Position numbers and translations under genes: made by a program. Positions 52,985 through 61,280 of a stretch of 64,000 bases of DNA are shown here, piece by piece. Under the pieces are notes generated by a model that saw only the letters and a program-made list of their open reading frames with translations, searched no databases and was not told the DNA's origin. Source of the DNA: Flavisolibacter nicotianae. Lineage in GTDB: Bacteria; Bacteroidota; Bacteroidia; Chitinophagales; Chitinophagaceae. Every line of letters starts with the position of its first letter. Position 1 is the stretch's first letter. The stretch lies in the NCBI RefSeq assembly GCF_003628535.1, contig NZ_RBCI01000001.1, positions 372,001 to 436,000 on the forward strand. The letters run 5' to 3'.

Positions 52985-53626
52985 TCACTTCCATTTCAGT
53001 GTCTGAACCAGGTGTTCGATGTCCTCCCGGAGAAAATTGTTGACCGGACGCAGGGAGTCTTCGTTTGGAGTGGCATTGAAATAAAGGGCACCCCGCAAAA
53101 AATGTTTGACTGAATCCGTTGCAAAAAACTGGTTGGCCGTTGCCGCATTTCCCTTCAGCAAAAAATAAACCCCGCTGACCCCGTTTGGCGTTGAAAACGG
53201 TTTCGACTGGATGGCCGAGGCTCTTGTTGTGTGCTGTTTGTAAGACATCGTAAAGGCATCATTCACCAGCGAATCAAACCGGTGCCGGCCGATTTCCTTA
53301 TAGCTCAAATGCAGCCGCCCGTCGAACTGCGGAAAGTCGATGTTGATCCAGTACGGGTTTTCGGCTTTCTCATCGAAAAACAGTGAGTCCTGGATGATAT
53401 TGCCATAAGCCGGGTACTCGAAACTGTAGGGAAAACCGGGTTGGTTGAAAACGCGGTATTCTTTTTTGGGAAAGGCGATCTTGAAATAACCTCTTTCCTT
53501 TTGCACAAAGTCGCTGTTGCAGGCGGTTAATGCGACAAGAAGGAAGAGAAGGTTAAGGATAAGGTTGAGCGGGAGCCTTTTACTGCCAACTGCCAACTGC
53601 GAACTACCAACACTCTTATTGCTCAT
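52985..53626 (-). CDS. gldD: Gliding motility lipoprotein GldD
   Basis: 213 residues from the ATG at 53624-53626. After an odd N-terminus (MSNKSVGSSQLAVGSKR) comes the lipoprotein signal LNLILNLLFLLVALTAC, with Cys36. The mature part has GldD features: GYFKIAFPKKEYRVFNQPGF, PYSFEYPAYGNIIQDSLFFD, PYWINIDFPQFDGRLHLSYK and AIQSKPFSTPNGVSGVYFLL. GldD is needed for gliding and T9SS function in Flavobacterium. It overlaps the end of gldE by 11 bases. The region before the signal is coded by a word-type repeat (53581-53611). A later start such as TTG (codon 11) would fit better and needs checking. Confidence 0.88.
   Translation of the reverse strand: MSNKSVGSSQLAVGSKRLPLNLILNLLFLLVALTACNSDFVQKERGYFKIAFPKKEYRVFNQPGFPYSFEYPAYGNIIQDSLFFDEKAENPYWINIDFPQFDGRLHLSYKEIGRHRFDSLVNDAFTMSYKQHTTRASAIQSKPFSTPNGVSGVYFLLKGNAATANQFFATDSVKHFLRGALYFNATPNEDSLRPVNNFLREDIEHLVQTLKWK
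53581..53611. repeat. Word-type repeat inside the gldD 5' end
   Basis: GCCAACTGCCAACTGCGAAC, then TACCAAC, reads in tandem CCAACT/CGAACT units. On the minus strand it codes VGSSQLAVGS, ahead of the lipoprotein signal. Similar tandem words occur only in intergenic gaps elsewhere in the window. Confidence 0.55.
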
Positions 53627-54959
53627 GGCTTGTATGATTGATAAAAATCTTGACCGTTTTGATCCGGTTTTTTTCGACTTCCAACAGTGTAAATTCAAAA
53701 TCCCCGCTGGTGATTTTTTCATTGACCTGCGGAAACGCTCCCGCCAGTTCCAGGATCAGGCCTCCGAGCGACTCGCTTTCTCCTTTCACCGCGTCAAAGG
53801 TGTCGATGGGTAAGCGCATGGCGCGGCAGAGATCGGGCAACATGATTTTGGCATCAACCACATAGGTTTGCTCGTCCACTTCACGAATGGTATTTTCTTC
53901 TTCGTCAAATTCGTCGTGGATGTCGCCGATGATTTCCTCCAAAATATCTTCCATGGTCACGATGCCGCTGGTACCGCCGAATTCGTCGACCACGATGGCG
54001 AAATGGATGCGTTTGGTTTTAAACACCCGCAACAGGTCGCTGATCAGCTTTGTCTCGGGCACAAACATCGGCGGACGGATTACGCTCTGCCAGGCAAAAT
54101 CCTGTTCGTGGAGGTAGGGCAGCAAATCCTTGGTGTTGATGATTCCCACGATCTCGTCCAAACTGCCCTTGTACACCGGCAGACGGGAATAATGCAGTTC
54201 TTCCACCCGTTTTACCACGTCGGCGAATGGCATGCTGTAATCCAGGCCGTTCACATCGAGGCGGGACCGCATGATCTGCCGCACGGTGATGTTGCCGAAT
54301 TTGATTACGCCTTTCAGGATGTTTTTTTCTTCAACGGTTGTCTCCACGTTGGTGATGTCGATTGCATCGTCGAGTTCCCGCATACTCACCGAGTCGGACT
54401 CGGAGGCGCCGCTGGTTTTGTTGATGCTGTCGGCAATGCCAACCATGCGGGCACTGAGGCCACCCAAAAGCAGGTGCAATCCTTCCACCAGTGCCGAAGA
54501 AGTATAGGCAAAGCGCAAGGTGTTTTGCGAAGCCCACAGCTTGGGCAGGATCTTGCAAAAGAAAACGAGGATAAAGGCGATGATAATGATCTTCACCAGC
54601 AACTCGAGGTTGATGTCGATAAAGGTGTGGATGGTGGCAATTTGTAGCGGCGATAACAGGAGGTAGGCCAGAAAAATAATGGAAATGTTGAAAATGCCAC
54701 CGGCAATCAGCAAACTGGTATACACTTCCTTGCGGTTATCCAGCAGGGAGGTGATTCGCCGGGCGGCTTCGTGCTGCTTGGTCTTTAGCATGTTCACGTC
54801 CTTTGCGTGCAGCGAGAACAGGGCCACTTCGGCACCGGATACCAGGAAGCTTAAAAACAGCAGCACCAGGAGCAATACAACCAGCAGCAAAGTGCCTTGT
54901 GAAGCAGCAGGAGTTTGAAGAATGATATAGAGAAGATGGTTAACCGAATGGGACTCCAA
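53616..54959 (-). CDS. gldE: Gliding motility-associated CNNM/CBS protein GldE
   Basis: 447 residues. The N-terminal DUF21/CNNM membrane region (LLLVVLLLVLLFLSFLVSGA, AGGIFNISIIFLAYLLLSPL, KIIIIAFILVFFC) is followed by a CBS pair (IKFGNITVRQIMRSRLDVNG, YSRLPVYKGSLDEIVGIINT, HFAIVVDEFGGTSGIVTMED) and a CorC/HlyC-type end (EQTYVVDAKIMLPDLCRAM, GESESLGGLILELAG). This is GldE of the mutY-ssb-gldE-gldD locus. A general CorC/magnesium-type protein is the alternative, but the neighbourhood supports GldE. Confidence 0.92.
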   Translation of the reverse strand: MESHSVNHLLYIILQTPAASQGTLLLVVLLLVLLFLSFLVSGAEVALFSLHAKDVNMLKTKQHEAARRITSLLDNRKEVYTSLLIAGGIFNISIIFLAYLLLSPLQIATIHTFIDINLELLVKIIIIAFILVFFCKILPKLWASQNTLRFAYTSSALVEGLHLLLGGLSARMVGIADSINKTSGASESDSVSMRELDDAIDITNVETTVEEKNILKGVIKFGNITVRQIMRSRLDVNGLDYSMPFADVVKRVEELHYSRLPVYKGSLDEIVGIINTKDLLPYLHEQDFAWQSVIRPPMFVPETKLISDLLRVFKTKRIHFAIVVDEFGGTSGIVTMEDILEEIIGDIHDEFDEEENTIREVDEQTYVVDAKIMLPDLCRAMRLPIDTFDAVKGESESLGGLILELAGAFPQVNEKITSGDFEFTLLEVEKNRIKTVKIFINHTSHEQ

Positions 54960-55024
54960 AGCAAGTATTTTGGTTCAAAAATAAGATGAAAGGCAGGTTC
55001 CCGGCCTGCCTCTTCAAAGTTCTG

Positions 55025-55477
55025 TTACCATTTGTCGATTGGAACGTCACCCGGGTCGCTGATGGGTAAATCCGTTCCGGGAAAACCTTCTATGCCTGCA
55101 TCGCTCTGTGGCGCTGCACTCGAAGGCGTGTGGATACTGGTGTCGGTACGTTTATCCAGCATAATCAGGTTGTCGCCCACCACCTCGGTGGCGAACTTTC
55201 GATTGCCGTCTTTGTCTTCCCAGCTCCGGGTGCGCAGGCGGCCTTCAATGTAAACCAGGCTGCCTTTGTGAAGATATTTCTGCGCCAGCTCGGCGAGACC
55301 CCGCCAAAGGACGACGGTGTGCCATTCGGTTTGCGAAACCAGTTTTCCGGACCTGTCCTTAAACGTTTCGGTGGTTGCCAGCGGGAATTTAGCCACCCCA
55401 ATGTTTCCTTCCAGGTACTGCATGTCGGGGTCCTTTCCTAAATTGCCAATGAGCATTACTCTGTTTACGCCTCTCAT
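55025..55477 (-). CDS. ssb: Single-stranded DNA-binding protein
   Basis: 150 residues with an OB fold: VNRVMLIGNLGKDPDMQYLE, NIGVAKFPLATTETFKDR, LVSQTEWHTVVLWRGLAELA, YLHKGSLVYIEGRLRTRSWE and FATEVVGDNLIMLDKR. The C-terminal tail is short and ends DLPISDPGDVPIDKW, without the acidic DDLPF/DDIPF end that most SSBs use to bind partners. It may be a second, non-essential SSB; the window cannot show a main copy. It lies between mutY and gldE, all on the minus strand. Confidence 0.88.
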   Translation of the reverse strand: MRGVNRVMLIGNLGKDPDMQYLEGNIGVAKFPLATTETFKDRSGKLVSQTEWHTVVLWRGLAELAQKYLHKGSLVYIEGRLRTRSWEDKDGNRKFATEVVGDNLIMLDKRTDTSIHTPSSAAPQSDAGIEGFPGTDLPISDPGDVPIDKW

Positions 55478-55577
55478 ACAAGACTAGTTTTTCTTGAACG
55501 TTTACAATTCGTCTATCGATGCCTTCCCGTAAATTTAAAAAAGATCATCAAATTTTCTGCCAGCAAATTGACGATAA

Positions 55578-56666
55578 TCATACCAGGTGGGTTTGAATGA
55601 TTTGCTTTAACGTTTTGGGAAAAGCCAATTGTTGCATTTGTGCAAGGCTCATCCATTGATAACCCGCGACATTTTTCTTGCGTTTTACCTGCGCGAGAAA
55701 AAAGCAGAAGTGAATGCGTTGATGCGACAAAACCTGGGTTTCTTTCCATTCCTCCTGCACGGCATACTCGTTGATGCCCGACTCTTGCTGGAACAAAGAC
55801 AGCAAGGTCTTTGCTTTTTTTGCTTTCTCCGTCTCGATCAGGAAAAATTGGTGAAGGCCCTGCCAGACGTCTTTTCCGGTGCGTTGCTGTACAAGCACCT
55901 CGTTGCCGCAACGAACAAGAAAGAAATTGAGCCATCTTTCCTTCAGCCTGGTCTGTTTTTCTTTTACCGGCAGCAGCTGCGTTTTACCGGCACGGTACGC
56001 AAGGCAGGATGCGTTGAAGAAACAATCCTGGCATACGGGCAATGGTTTGCAGACAGTGGCGCCAAAATCCATGATGGCCTGGTTGTATTCGCCGGCGTTT
56101 TCCGCGGGCAGGATGCGTTGGGCCAACGCAGCAAATTCTTTTTTTCCCGCAGTGGAGTCAATGGGAGTCTCCTTGTCGAAAATACGGGCCAGAACGCGGA
56201 AGACGTTCCCATCCAAAACAGCATAAGGCAGGTTGTAGGCAAACGAGGCAATGGCAGCCGCCGTATAACTGCCGATCCCTTTGAGCGAAAGAATCTCCTG
56301 GTAGGTTTGCGGAAAAACGCCGTTCAATTCGCCGGAGATATAGCGGGCCGTTTGCAAAAGGTTACGGCAGCGCGAATAGTATCCAAGCCCTTCCCACAAC
56401 TTAAAGACTTTTTCATCCGGCGCTCCTGCCAAACTGTGCACATCCGGAAAAGCCGAAAGAAAGTTCTGGTAGTATTTCAGCCCCTGCTCCACCCGTGTTT
56501 GCTGCAACATAATCTCGCTGAGCCAGATTTTATAGGGGTCTTTCTCACCCTTCCAGGGCATCTGCCGGCCGTTGTCGTAACGGTTCCATCGAAGCAGTTC
56601 TCCGGCGAATAATGCCCCGCTCTTTTCTTCGCTAATTCCCTCTTTTTCAGCACGTTGTTTTTTCAT
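55578..56666 (-). CDS. mutY: A/G-specific adenine glycosylase MutY
   Basis: 362 residues. It removes adenine opposite 8-oxoguanine. Motifs: IWLSEIMLQQTRVEQ with catalytic Glu51, SLKGIGSYTAAAIASFAYN (helix-hairpin-helix) and AVLDGNVFRVLARIFDKETP with Asp152. A C-terminal NUDIX-like recognition part has FFLVRCGNEVLVQQRTGKDV, WQGLHQFFLIE and VLSHQRIHFCFFLAQV. The iron-sulfur cysteines (206, 212, 215, 221) are spaced C-x5-C-x2-C-x5-C, one residue short of the usual x6. It is the first gene of the mutY-ssb-gldE-gldD cluster and is divergent from HU. Confidence 0.93.
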   Translation of the reverse strand: MKKQRAEKEGISEEKSGALFAGELLRWNRYDNGRQMPWKGEKDPYKIWLSEIMLQQTRVEQGLKYYQNFLSAFPDVHSLAGAPDEKVFKLWEGLGYYSRCRNLLQTARYISGELNGVFPQTYQEILSLKGIGSYTAAAIASFAYNLPYAVLDGNVFRVLARIFDKETPIDSTAGKKEFAALAQRILPAENAGEYNQAIMDFGATVCKPLPVCQDCFFNASCLAYRAGKTQLLPVKEKQTRLKERWLNFFLVRCGNEVLVQQRTGKDVWQGLHQFFLIETEKAKKAKTLLSLFQQESGINEYAVQEEWKETQVLSHQRIHFCFFLAQVKRKKNVAGYQWMSLAQMQQLAFPKTLKQIIQTHLV

Positions 56667-56708
56667 AATGGAGAAACGCCTAATTTAGTCAAGAAAATAT
56701 TTTTTTTA

Positions 56709-56737
56709 TTGACACGCACTCTTTTTTGTTCTATATT
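56709..56737 (+). promoter_or_regulatory. Strong promoter of the HU gene, E. coli-like
   Basis: TTGACA (56709-56714), a 17-base spacer, then TATATT (56732-56737), and TATATTG in Bacteroidota terms. It lies 26 bases before the HU ATG and is the only near-consensus E. coli-type promoter I see in the window. Confidence 0.65.
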
Positions 56738-56763
56738 GTTGCGTAAACAGCAAATTGTTCGCT

Positions 56764-57054
56764 ATGAGAAAAGCAGACTTAGTCAACAAAATCTCCGAAA
56801 AGACAGGAATCCCCAAAGTGGATGTCATGATGACACTGGAAACCGCTTTCCGTGAAATCAAAGAGTCCCTTTCACAGGGCGAAAACATTTACATCCGCGG
56901 TTTTGGTTCCTTCATCACCAAACGGAGGGCTGCAAAAATCGGCCGTAACATCAAGAAAAACGTGGCTGTTCAAATCCCCGAACACTACATCCCGGCCTTT
57001 AAACCAGCAAAGGAGTTTGTGGCCGACGTGAAAAAAACGAGTGTCCTGGAGTAA
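56764..57054 (+). CDS. HU/IHF-family DNA-binding protein
   Basis: 96 residues from the ATG at 56764. Matches the HU/IHF family: MRKADLVNKISEKTGIPKVD, the helix TLETAFREIKESLSQGENIY, and the DNA-binding arm IRGFGSFITKRRAAKIGRNI then VAVQIPEHYIPAFKPAKEF. It bends DNA and organises the nucleoid. It is slightly longer than the usual 90 residues at the C-terminus (VKKTSVLE). It has the strong promoter at 56709-56737 and is divergent from mutY. Confidence 0.95.
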   Translation: MRKADLVNKISEKTGIPKVDVMMTLETAFREIKESLSQGENIYIRGFGSFITKRRAAKIGRNIKKNVAVQIPEHYIPAFKPAKEFVADVKKTSVLE

Positions 57055-57095
57055 CTTTGCGGCTCCTGACCGGGTAGCGGGAAGGAAGCACGTAT

Positions 57096-57977
57096 ATGAA
57101 CAAACCTCAGTGGATCACACTTTCCATCGCTGTTCTCCTTGTTATCGGCCTGTTTGCCGCCACGCAAAGCCAACTTTTTGGTGAAAGAAAAGCAAAAACT
57201 TCCACCGGTTCCGCACCACACGCCGACCACGACCACGAAGAAGGTTTTAGCACCGACAGCGTTCTTTATTACGCAAAAAAGAATCTTCCGCAAACACAGG
57301 TGGCCCGACTGGCACAAATGGAAAACAGCATCACCCGCGGCGACGTCGCCGACCAGAAACTTCACCTCATGCATCAACTGGCCCGCTTCTGGGCCGACAG
57401 TGCCAAAGCGTTTACGCCGCTGGCCTGGTATCCCTATGCTTATTATACAGCGGAAGCATCGCGGTTGGAAAATTCGGAAAAATCCCTTTCCTTTGCTGCC
57501 CGTTTATTTTTGGACGTCTTAGGCCGTGAAGAAGATCCCCGCGTCAAGCATTGGGAAGCAGAACAGGCCAAGGATTTGTTCGAGCGGTCTTTGAAAGTAA
57601 ATCCGGCAAATGATTCGGCAAAAGTGGGTCTCGGGGCCACCATCCTTTACGGAGGACTGGGCTCACCCATGGAAGGCATTGGTATGATCCGGGAAGTGGC
57701 AGAGAAAGACTCCACCAACGCTTTTGCTCAGCAGACGTTGGGCGAAGCCAGCCTGCTATCGGGACAGTTGGACAAGGCAGTGGAACGGCTGAAAACCGTC
57801 AACCGCCTGCAGCCAAAGAACCTGCAGGCAATCCTGCTTCTGGCCGACACCTACGAACGCATGAACCAGAAGGAAGAAGCAGTACAATGGTACCGCAAAT
57901 CGCTTCCACTGGCCGACAACCCGGAGATGAAAAAAGAAATTGAAAAACGCGTATCTGATTTAACAAACCATAAATAA
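57096..57977 (+). CDS. Membrane-anchored TPR protein
   Basis: 293 residues. One N-terminal membrane helix (WITLSIAVLLVIGLFAATQS), then a His/Asp-rich stretch (APHADHDHEEG) and TPR-like helices (ARFWADSAKAFTPLAWYPYA, EQAKDLFERSLKVNPANDSA, AFAQQTLGEASLLSGQLDKA, LLADTYERMNQKEEAVQWYR). It starts 41 bases after HU and is followed 14 bases later by the COX24-like gene. The role is unknown; TPR proteins of this kind are protein-protein scaffolds. The His/Asp cluster might bind metal. Confidence 0.78.
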   Translation: MNKPQWITLSIAVLLVIGLFAATQSQLFGERKAKTSTGSAPHADHDHEEGFSTDSVLYYAKKNLPQTQVARLAQMENSITRGDVADQKLHLMHQLARFWADSAKAFTPLAWYPYAYYTAEASRLENSEKSLSFAARLFLDVLGREEDPRVKHWEAEQAKDLFERSLKVNPANDSAKVGLGATILYGGLGSPMEGIGMIREVAEKDSTNAFAQQTLGEASLLSGQLDKAVERLKTVNRLQPKNLQAILLLADTYERMNQKEEAVQWYRKSLPLADNPEMKKEIEKRVSDLTNHK

Positions 57978-57991
57978 AACATTTTTAGAGT

Positions 57992-58084
57992 ATGCCTTGT
58001 GGTAAAAAAAGAAAACGTCATAAGATAGCGACGCATAAACGCAAAAAAAGATTAAGAAAGAACCGTCATAAAAAGCGTAAATAA
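57992..58084 (+). CDS. 30-residue COX24/AURKAIP1-like very basic protein
   Basis: The ATG at 57992 codes MPCGKKRKRHKIATHKRKKR and ends LRKNRHKKRK (30 residues, 19 of them Lys or Arg). It matches the AURKAIP1/COX24 domain of the mitochondrial ribosomal protein mS38. Small proteins with this motif are conserved in Bacteroidota and are linked to the ribosome. It follows the TPR gene by 14 bases and is ended by a good terminator. Many annotations miss it because it is so short. Confidence 0.85.
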   Translation: MPCGKKRKRHKIATHKRKKRLRKNRHKKRK

Positions 58085-58097
58085 GGTTCATTCGATC

Positions 58098-58137
58098 AAC
58101 CGGAAGCCTCCTGTGAAGCTTCCGGTTATCCTTTTTT
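58098..58137 (+). terminator. Terminator after the COX24-like gene
   Basis: AACCGGAAGC-CTCCTGTGAA-GCTTCCGGTT followed by ATCCTTTTTT, 13 bases after the stop. Confidence 0.88.
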
Positions 58138-58273
58138 GGCAATGCCTACTTACAACCGATTGCAGTTCCCATCAATTTGCCTCTCTTACTCCTATCAACC
58201 CAAAAACTTCAGCAACCGGTTAAGAGCATAGCCTGATCTTTACGTACGCCTGTATTTTTAAAGAATTTATAAT

Positions 58274-59827
58274 GTGAATAAGGAATTGATCATTAACTCC
58301 ACGTCGTCGGGTGTGGAAATTGCGCTATTAGAAGAAAAAAAGCTGGTGGAGCTGCACAGCGAAAAAAACGATGCACGCTTTGCCGTTGGCGATTTGTATC
58401 TGGGTAAAGTCAAAAAATTAATTCCGGGCCTCAACGCCGCTTTTGTGGATGTGGGGTATGAAAAAGACGCGTTTTTGCATTATACCGATCTGAGTCCCTA
58501 TGCAAAATCGCTGCTGAAATTTACCCAGCTTGCCATCAACGACAAGACACCAGGTGGGATGGATTTTGCCACTTTCCAGGTGGAACCCGAGATCATTAAA
58601 ACCGGAAAGATCAACGAAGTGTTGAACGGAAAGCCCAACATCCTCGTTCAGATCCTGAAAGAGCCCATCGCCAACAAAGGTCCGCGGCTGAGCTGCGAGC
58701 TCTCGCTTCCCGGCCGATTCGTGGTACTGACACCATTTAACGACATTGTCGCAGTTTCCCGCAAAATTCATTCGTCCGAAGAGCGCAAACGCCTCCAGCG
58801 CATCGTTGAATCCATCAAGCTGAAAAACTTTGGCGTCATTGTGCGAACGGCAGCCGAAGGTAAGAACACGGCCGAACTGCACGAAGATCTATCAGAGCTC
58901 ACGGCCATGTGGAAGAGCATCCAGGATAACCTGAAAGGCGCTCAACCGCCCACCAAAATCTTGAGCGAGCAAACAAAGACCGCCTCGATCCTTCGCGACC
59001 TGCTGAATGAAGATTTCAACCGCATCATCACCAACGACAAAAACATCTTCACCGACTCGAAGACCTACATCCAGAAAGTGGCGCCGGAGAAGGCCGACAT
59101 TGTCACCTTTCACCAAAACGGCACACCCATTTTCGACCAGTTTGGTGTCACCAAGCAAATTAAATCGTCGTTTGGCAAAACGGTAAACCTGAACAGCGGG
59201 GCTTACATCATCATTGAGCACACCGAAGCCCTGCACGTGATCGATGTCAACAGCGGCTACAAAAGCGTCAGCAACAACCAGGAGCAGAACGCACTGGAAA
59301 CAAACCTGGAAGCAGCAGAAGAAATTGCACGGCAACTGCGTTTGCGGGATATCGGGGGGATCATCGTGGTGGACTTCATCGATATGAAGCTGCCGGAAAA
59401 CAAAAAGAAGCTGATGGAAGCCATGGAAGGCTTTATGCAACCCGACCGGGCCAAGCATGCCGTACTTCCCATTTCCAAGTTTGGTCTTATGCAGATCACC
59501 CGCCAGCGCATGAAGCCGGAAATGAATATCAATACACAGGAAGTTTGTCCTACGTGTAATGGTACCGGAAAGATTTCCTCCACGCTCCTCCTCGAAGATG
59601 AAATTGAAAAAAACCTCAGCTACCTCTTCACCCACAACCACAAAGAACTGACGATCGTTACGCATCCGATCCTGCATGCCTACCTTACCAAAGGCTTTTT
59701 CTGGAATTCCAAAATTGCCAAGTGGAAACGCAGGTTTGGAAAAAAGATCACTGCCGTGGCAGACACCAGCTACCACCTCACCGAGTTTAAGTTCTTTACT
59801 GAAAACGGTGATGAAATAAAGCTCTAA
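58274..59827 (+). CDS. rng: Ribonuclease E/G family (RNase G)
   Basis: 517 residues from GTG at 58274. Endonuclease of RNA decay and rRNA maturation. S1 domain in YLGKVKKLIPGLNAAFVDVG (residues 43-62), catalytic pair in HVIDVNSGYKS and GGIIVVDFIDM (the two Asp), the EMNINTQEVCPTCNGTGK zinc link (CxxC), and an RNase G-type end without the long acidic tail of RNase E. The length is close to RNase G. TATTTTTA at 58252-58259 is a possible -7 element. It is ended by a bidirectional terminator before the SusD gene. Confidence 0.93.
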   Translation: MNKELIINSTSSGVEIALLEEKKLVELHSEKNDARFAVGDLYLGKVKKLIPGLNAAFVDVGYEKDAFLHYTDLSPYAKSLLKFTQLAINDKTPGGMDFATFQVEPEIIKTGKINEVLNGKPNILVQILKEPIANKGPRLSCELSLPGRFVVLTPFNDIVAVSRKIHSSEERKRLQRIVESIKLKNFGVIVRTAAEGKNTAELHEDLSELTAMWKSIQDNLKGAQPPTKILSEQTKTASILRDLLNEDFNRIITNDKNIFTDSKTYIQKVAPEKADIVTFHQNGTPIFDQFGVTKQIKSSFGKTVNLNSGAYIIIEHTEALHVIDVNSGYKSVSNNQEQNALETNLEAAEEIARQLRLRDIGGIIVVDFIDMKLPENKKKLMEAMEGFMQPDRAKHAVLPISKFGLMQITRQRMKPEMNINTQEVCPTCNGTGKISSTLLLEDEIEKNLSYLFTHNHKELTIVTHPILHAYLTKGFFWNSKIAKWKRRFGKKITAVADTSYHLTEFKFFTENGDEIKL

Positions 59828-59857
59828 AAAAAAGCCGCTCACTGGAGCGGCTTTTTT
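59826..59857. terminator. Bidirectional terminator between rng and the SusD-like gene
   Basis: AAAAAAGCCGCTC-ACTG-GAGCGGCTTTTTT, a perfect stem with T runs on both strands. Confidence 0.92.
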
Positions 59858-59876
59858 ATTTGTGTTGTTTTGTGGA

Positions 59877-61259
59877 CTAATATCCGGGGTTCTGCGTAAG
59901 GCTGGAATTTGCATTCAGCTCGCGGAACGGGATGGGAAATACCAGCTTGTTGTCGTTCCAGGGCAATCCATCGATGGTGCGCTTGAAACGCTTGGCATCG
60001 TGAATGCCAAATCCTTCAAATGCCAGCTCTCTTCTTCTTTCCAGGTAGATCTGGTCTACACTGGTAATGGCCGCCAGATTGCCAAGACCGGCCCGTCGGC
60101 GAATGAGGTTCACATCGTTCAGTGGCGTGGCTCCGACCGTAGTGCCCAAGCGGTAGTTCGCTTCAGCACGGGTGAGGTAGAGTTCGGCAAGACGGACAAC
60201 CTTTACGTTCGTATACAGGTCGCGGAACTTGGTGGTGCGGAAGGCACCGAACTTAAAGTAAAATGCGGTGTTGAAATCCGGCAGGTCGGGATCGTCCGTC
60301 ACGGTGGCCCGCTCGTCTCCGGCTTGATAGAGGTTCAGGTGTTTTTGGTTCACTTCCACATCGCCATCACGGGCACCAAAAATGCTCACGGAATAAAACA
60401 GTTGCAGGTTGTTGGTACCATCCTGGTCGCTGACCTGGATCGCGAAAATATCTTCCGGCGTATTGGTCGACTGGTTGAAATTATCCATAAAATTGGCGAG
60501 CAGGCCCTTGTTTTTTGCATTCTGAATGCCCCTGTTGGCCGCATCCCTGGCGCCGGCGTAATCGGCTTTCTGCAAATACACCCTTGACAGGATAGCAGCC
60601 GCGGCTGATTTGGTGGCGTACACACCATTTTCCAGCGGCAGGAGGTTTTCCGCTTCGGTGAGGTCGGCAATCACTGCATTGTACACGTCCTGCACCGAGT
60701 TGCGTGAGGGCTTGGTGATCTCGTCGGTGGAGTTGGTTGGTGTTTTCACCACCGGTATGCCCGGGTTGGTGGCCGGGTTGCCGTCCGTATAGTCTTTTGC
60801 ATAAAACCGAACCAGTTCAAAATGCATGGCGCCACGGATAAACAAGGCTTCGCCTTTCACCCTGTTTTGATCGGCTGTATTGACCTTGCCGATGTTGGCC
60901 AGCACACTGTTAACGATATTGATGGCATTGTAGCCGGCGCCCCACATCCCCGAAACGTTGGGGTTTGTTGTGAGAAGGCTTTTGCCCCATACTTCGCGGT
61001 AGGTGTTAAACGTACCGACCCAGCTCAGCTCACCGTCCGATCCCATCAGGTCGGCAAAAAGCTGCAGGTTGCCGCCGTAAAGGTTGCCCGAACTAATCGC
61101 ATCGTATGCACCAAGCAGGACTTTTTTAATATTGGCGTCATTGGCCACCGCATCCTGCGGACTTAAAAACTGCGGGTCCTTCAGCTCCAGTTCTTTTTTA
61201 CAGGACACGGCAAGGAGCGACAGGGCCAGGAGTCCAAAAAGTTTATTCTTCAATTTCAT
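59877..61259 (-). CDS. SusD/RagB-family outer-membrane lipoprotein
   Basis: 460 residues from the ATG at 61257-61259. Lipobox LLAVSC (Cys20). SusD features: ANIKKVLLGAYDAISSGNLY, ALFIRGAMHFELVRFYAKDY, AAAAILSRVYLQKADYAGAR and VDQIYLERRRELAFEGFGIH, ending AKRFKRTIDGLPWNDNKLVF then PIPFRELNANSSLTQNPGY. SusD caps the SusC TonB channel and binds glycan or other nutrient. It lies 21 bases after the SusC-like gene on the same strand. The substrate is not shown, because no glycoside hydrolase is in the window. Confidence 0.95.
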   Translation of the reverse strand: MKLKNKLFGLLALSLLAVSCKKELELKDPQFLSPQDAVANDANIKKVLLGAYDAISSGNLYGGNLQLFADLMGSDGELSWVGTFNTYREVWGKSLLTTNPNVSGMWGAGYNAINIVNSVLANIGKVNTADQNRVKGEALFIRGAMHFELVRFYAKDYTDGNPATNPGIPVVKTPTNSTDEITKPSRNSVQDVYNAVIADLTEAENLLPLENGVYATKSAAAAILSRVYLQKADYAGARDAANRGIQNAKNKGLLANFMDNFNQSTNTPEDIFAIQVSDQDGTNNLQLFYSVSIFGARDGDVEVNQKHLNLYQAGDERATVTDDPDLPDFNTAFYFKFGAFRTTKFRDLYTNVKVVRLAELYLTRAEANYRLGTTVGATPLNDVNLIRRRAGLGNLAAITSVDQIYLERRRELAFEGFGIHDAKRFKRTIDGLPWNDNKLVFPIPFRELNANSSLTQNPGY

Positions 61260-61280
61260 GTGTCTCATTCATTTTAATTG

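Noticed and set aside
58085-58273. Possible tRNA or small RNA in the gap before rng
   Set aside because: Only a terminator hairpin and leader sequence; no cloverleaf, no T-loop GTTCGAATC pattern. No tRNA seen anywhere in the window.
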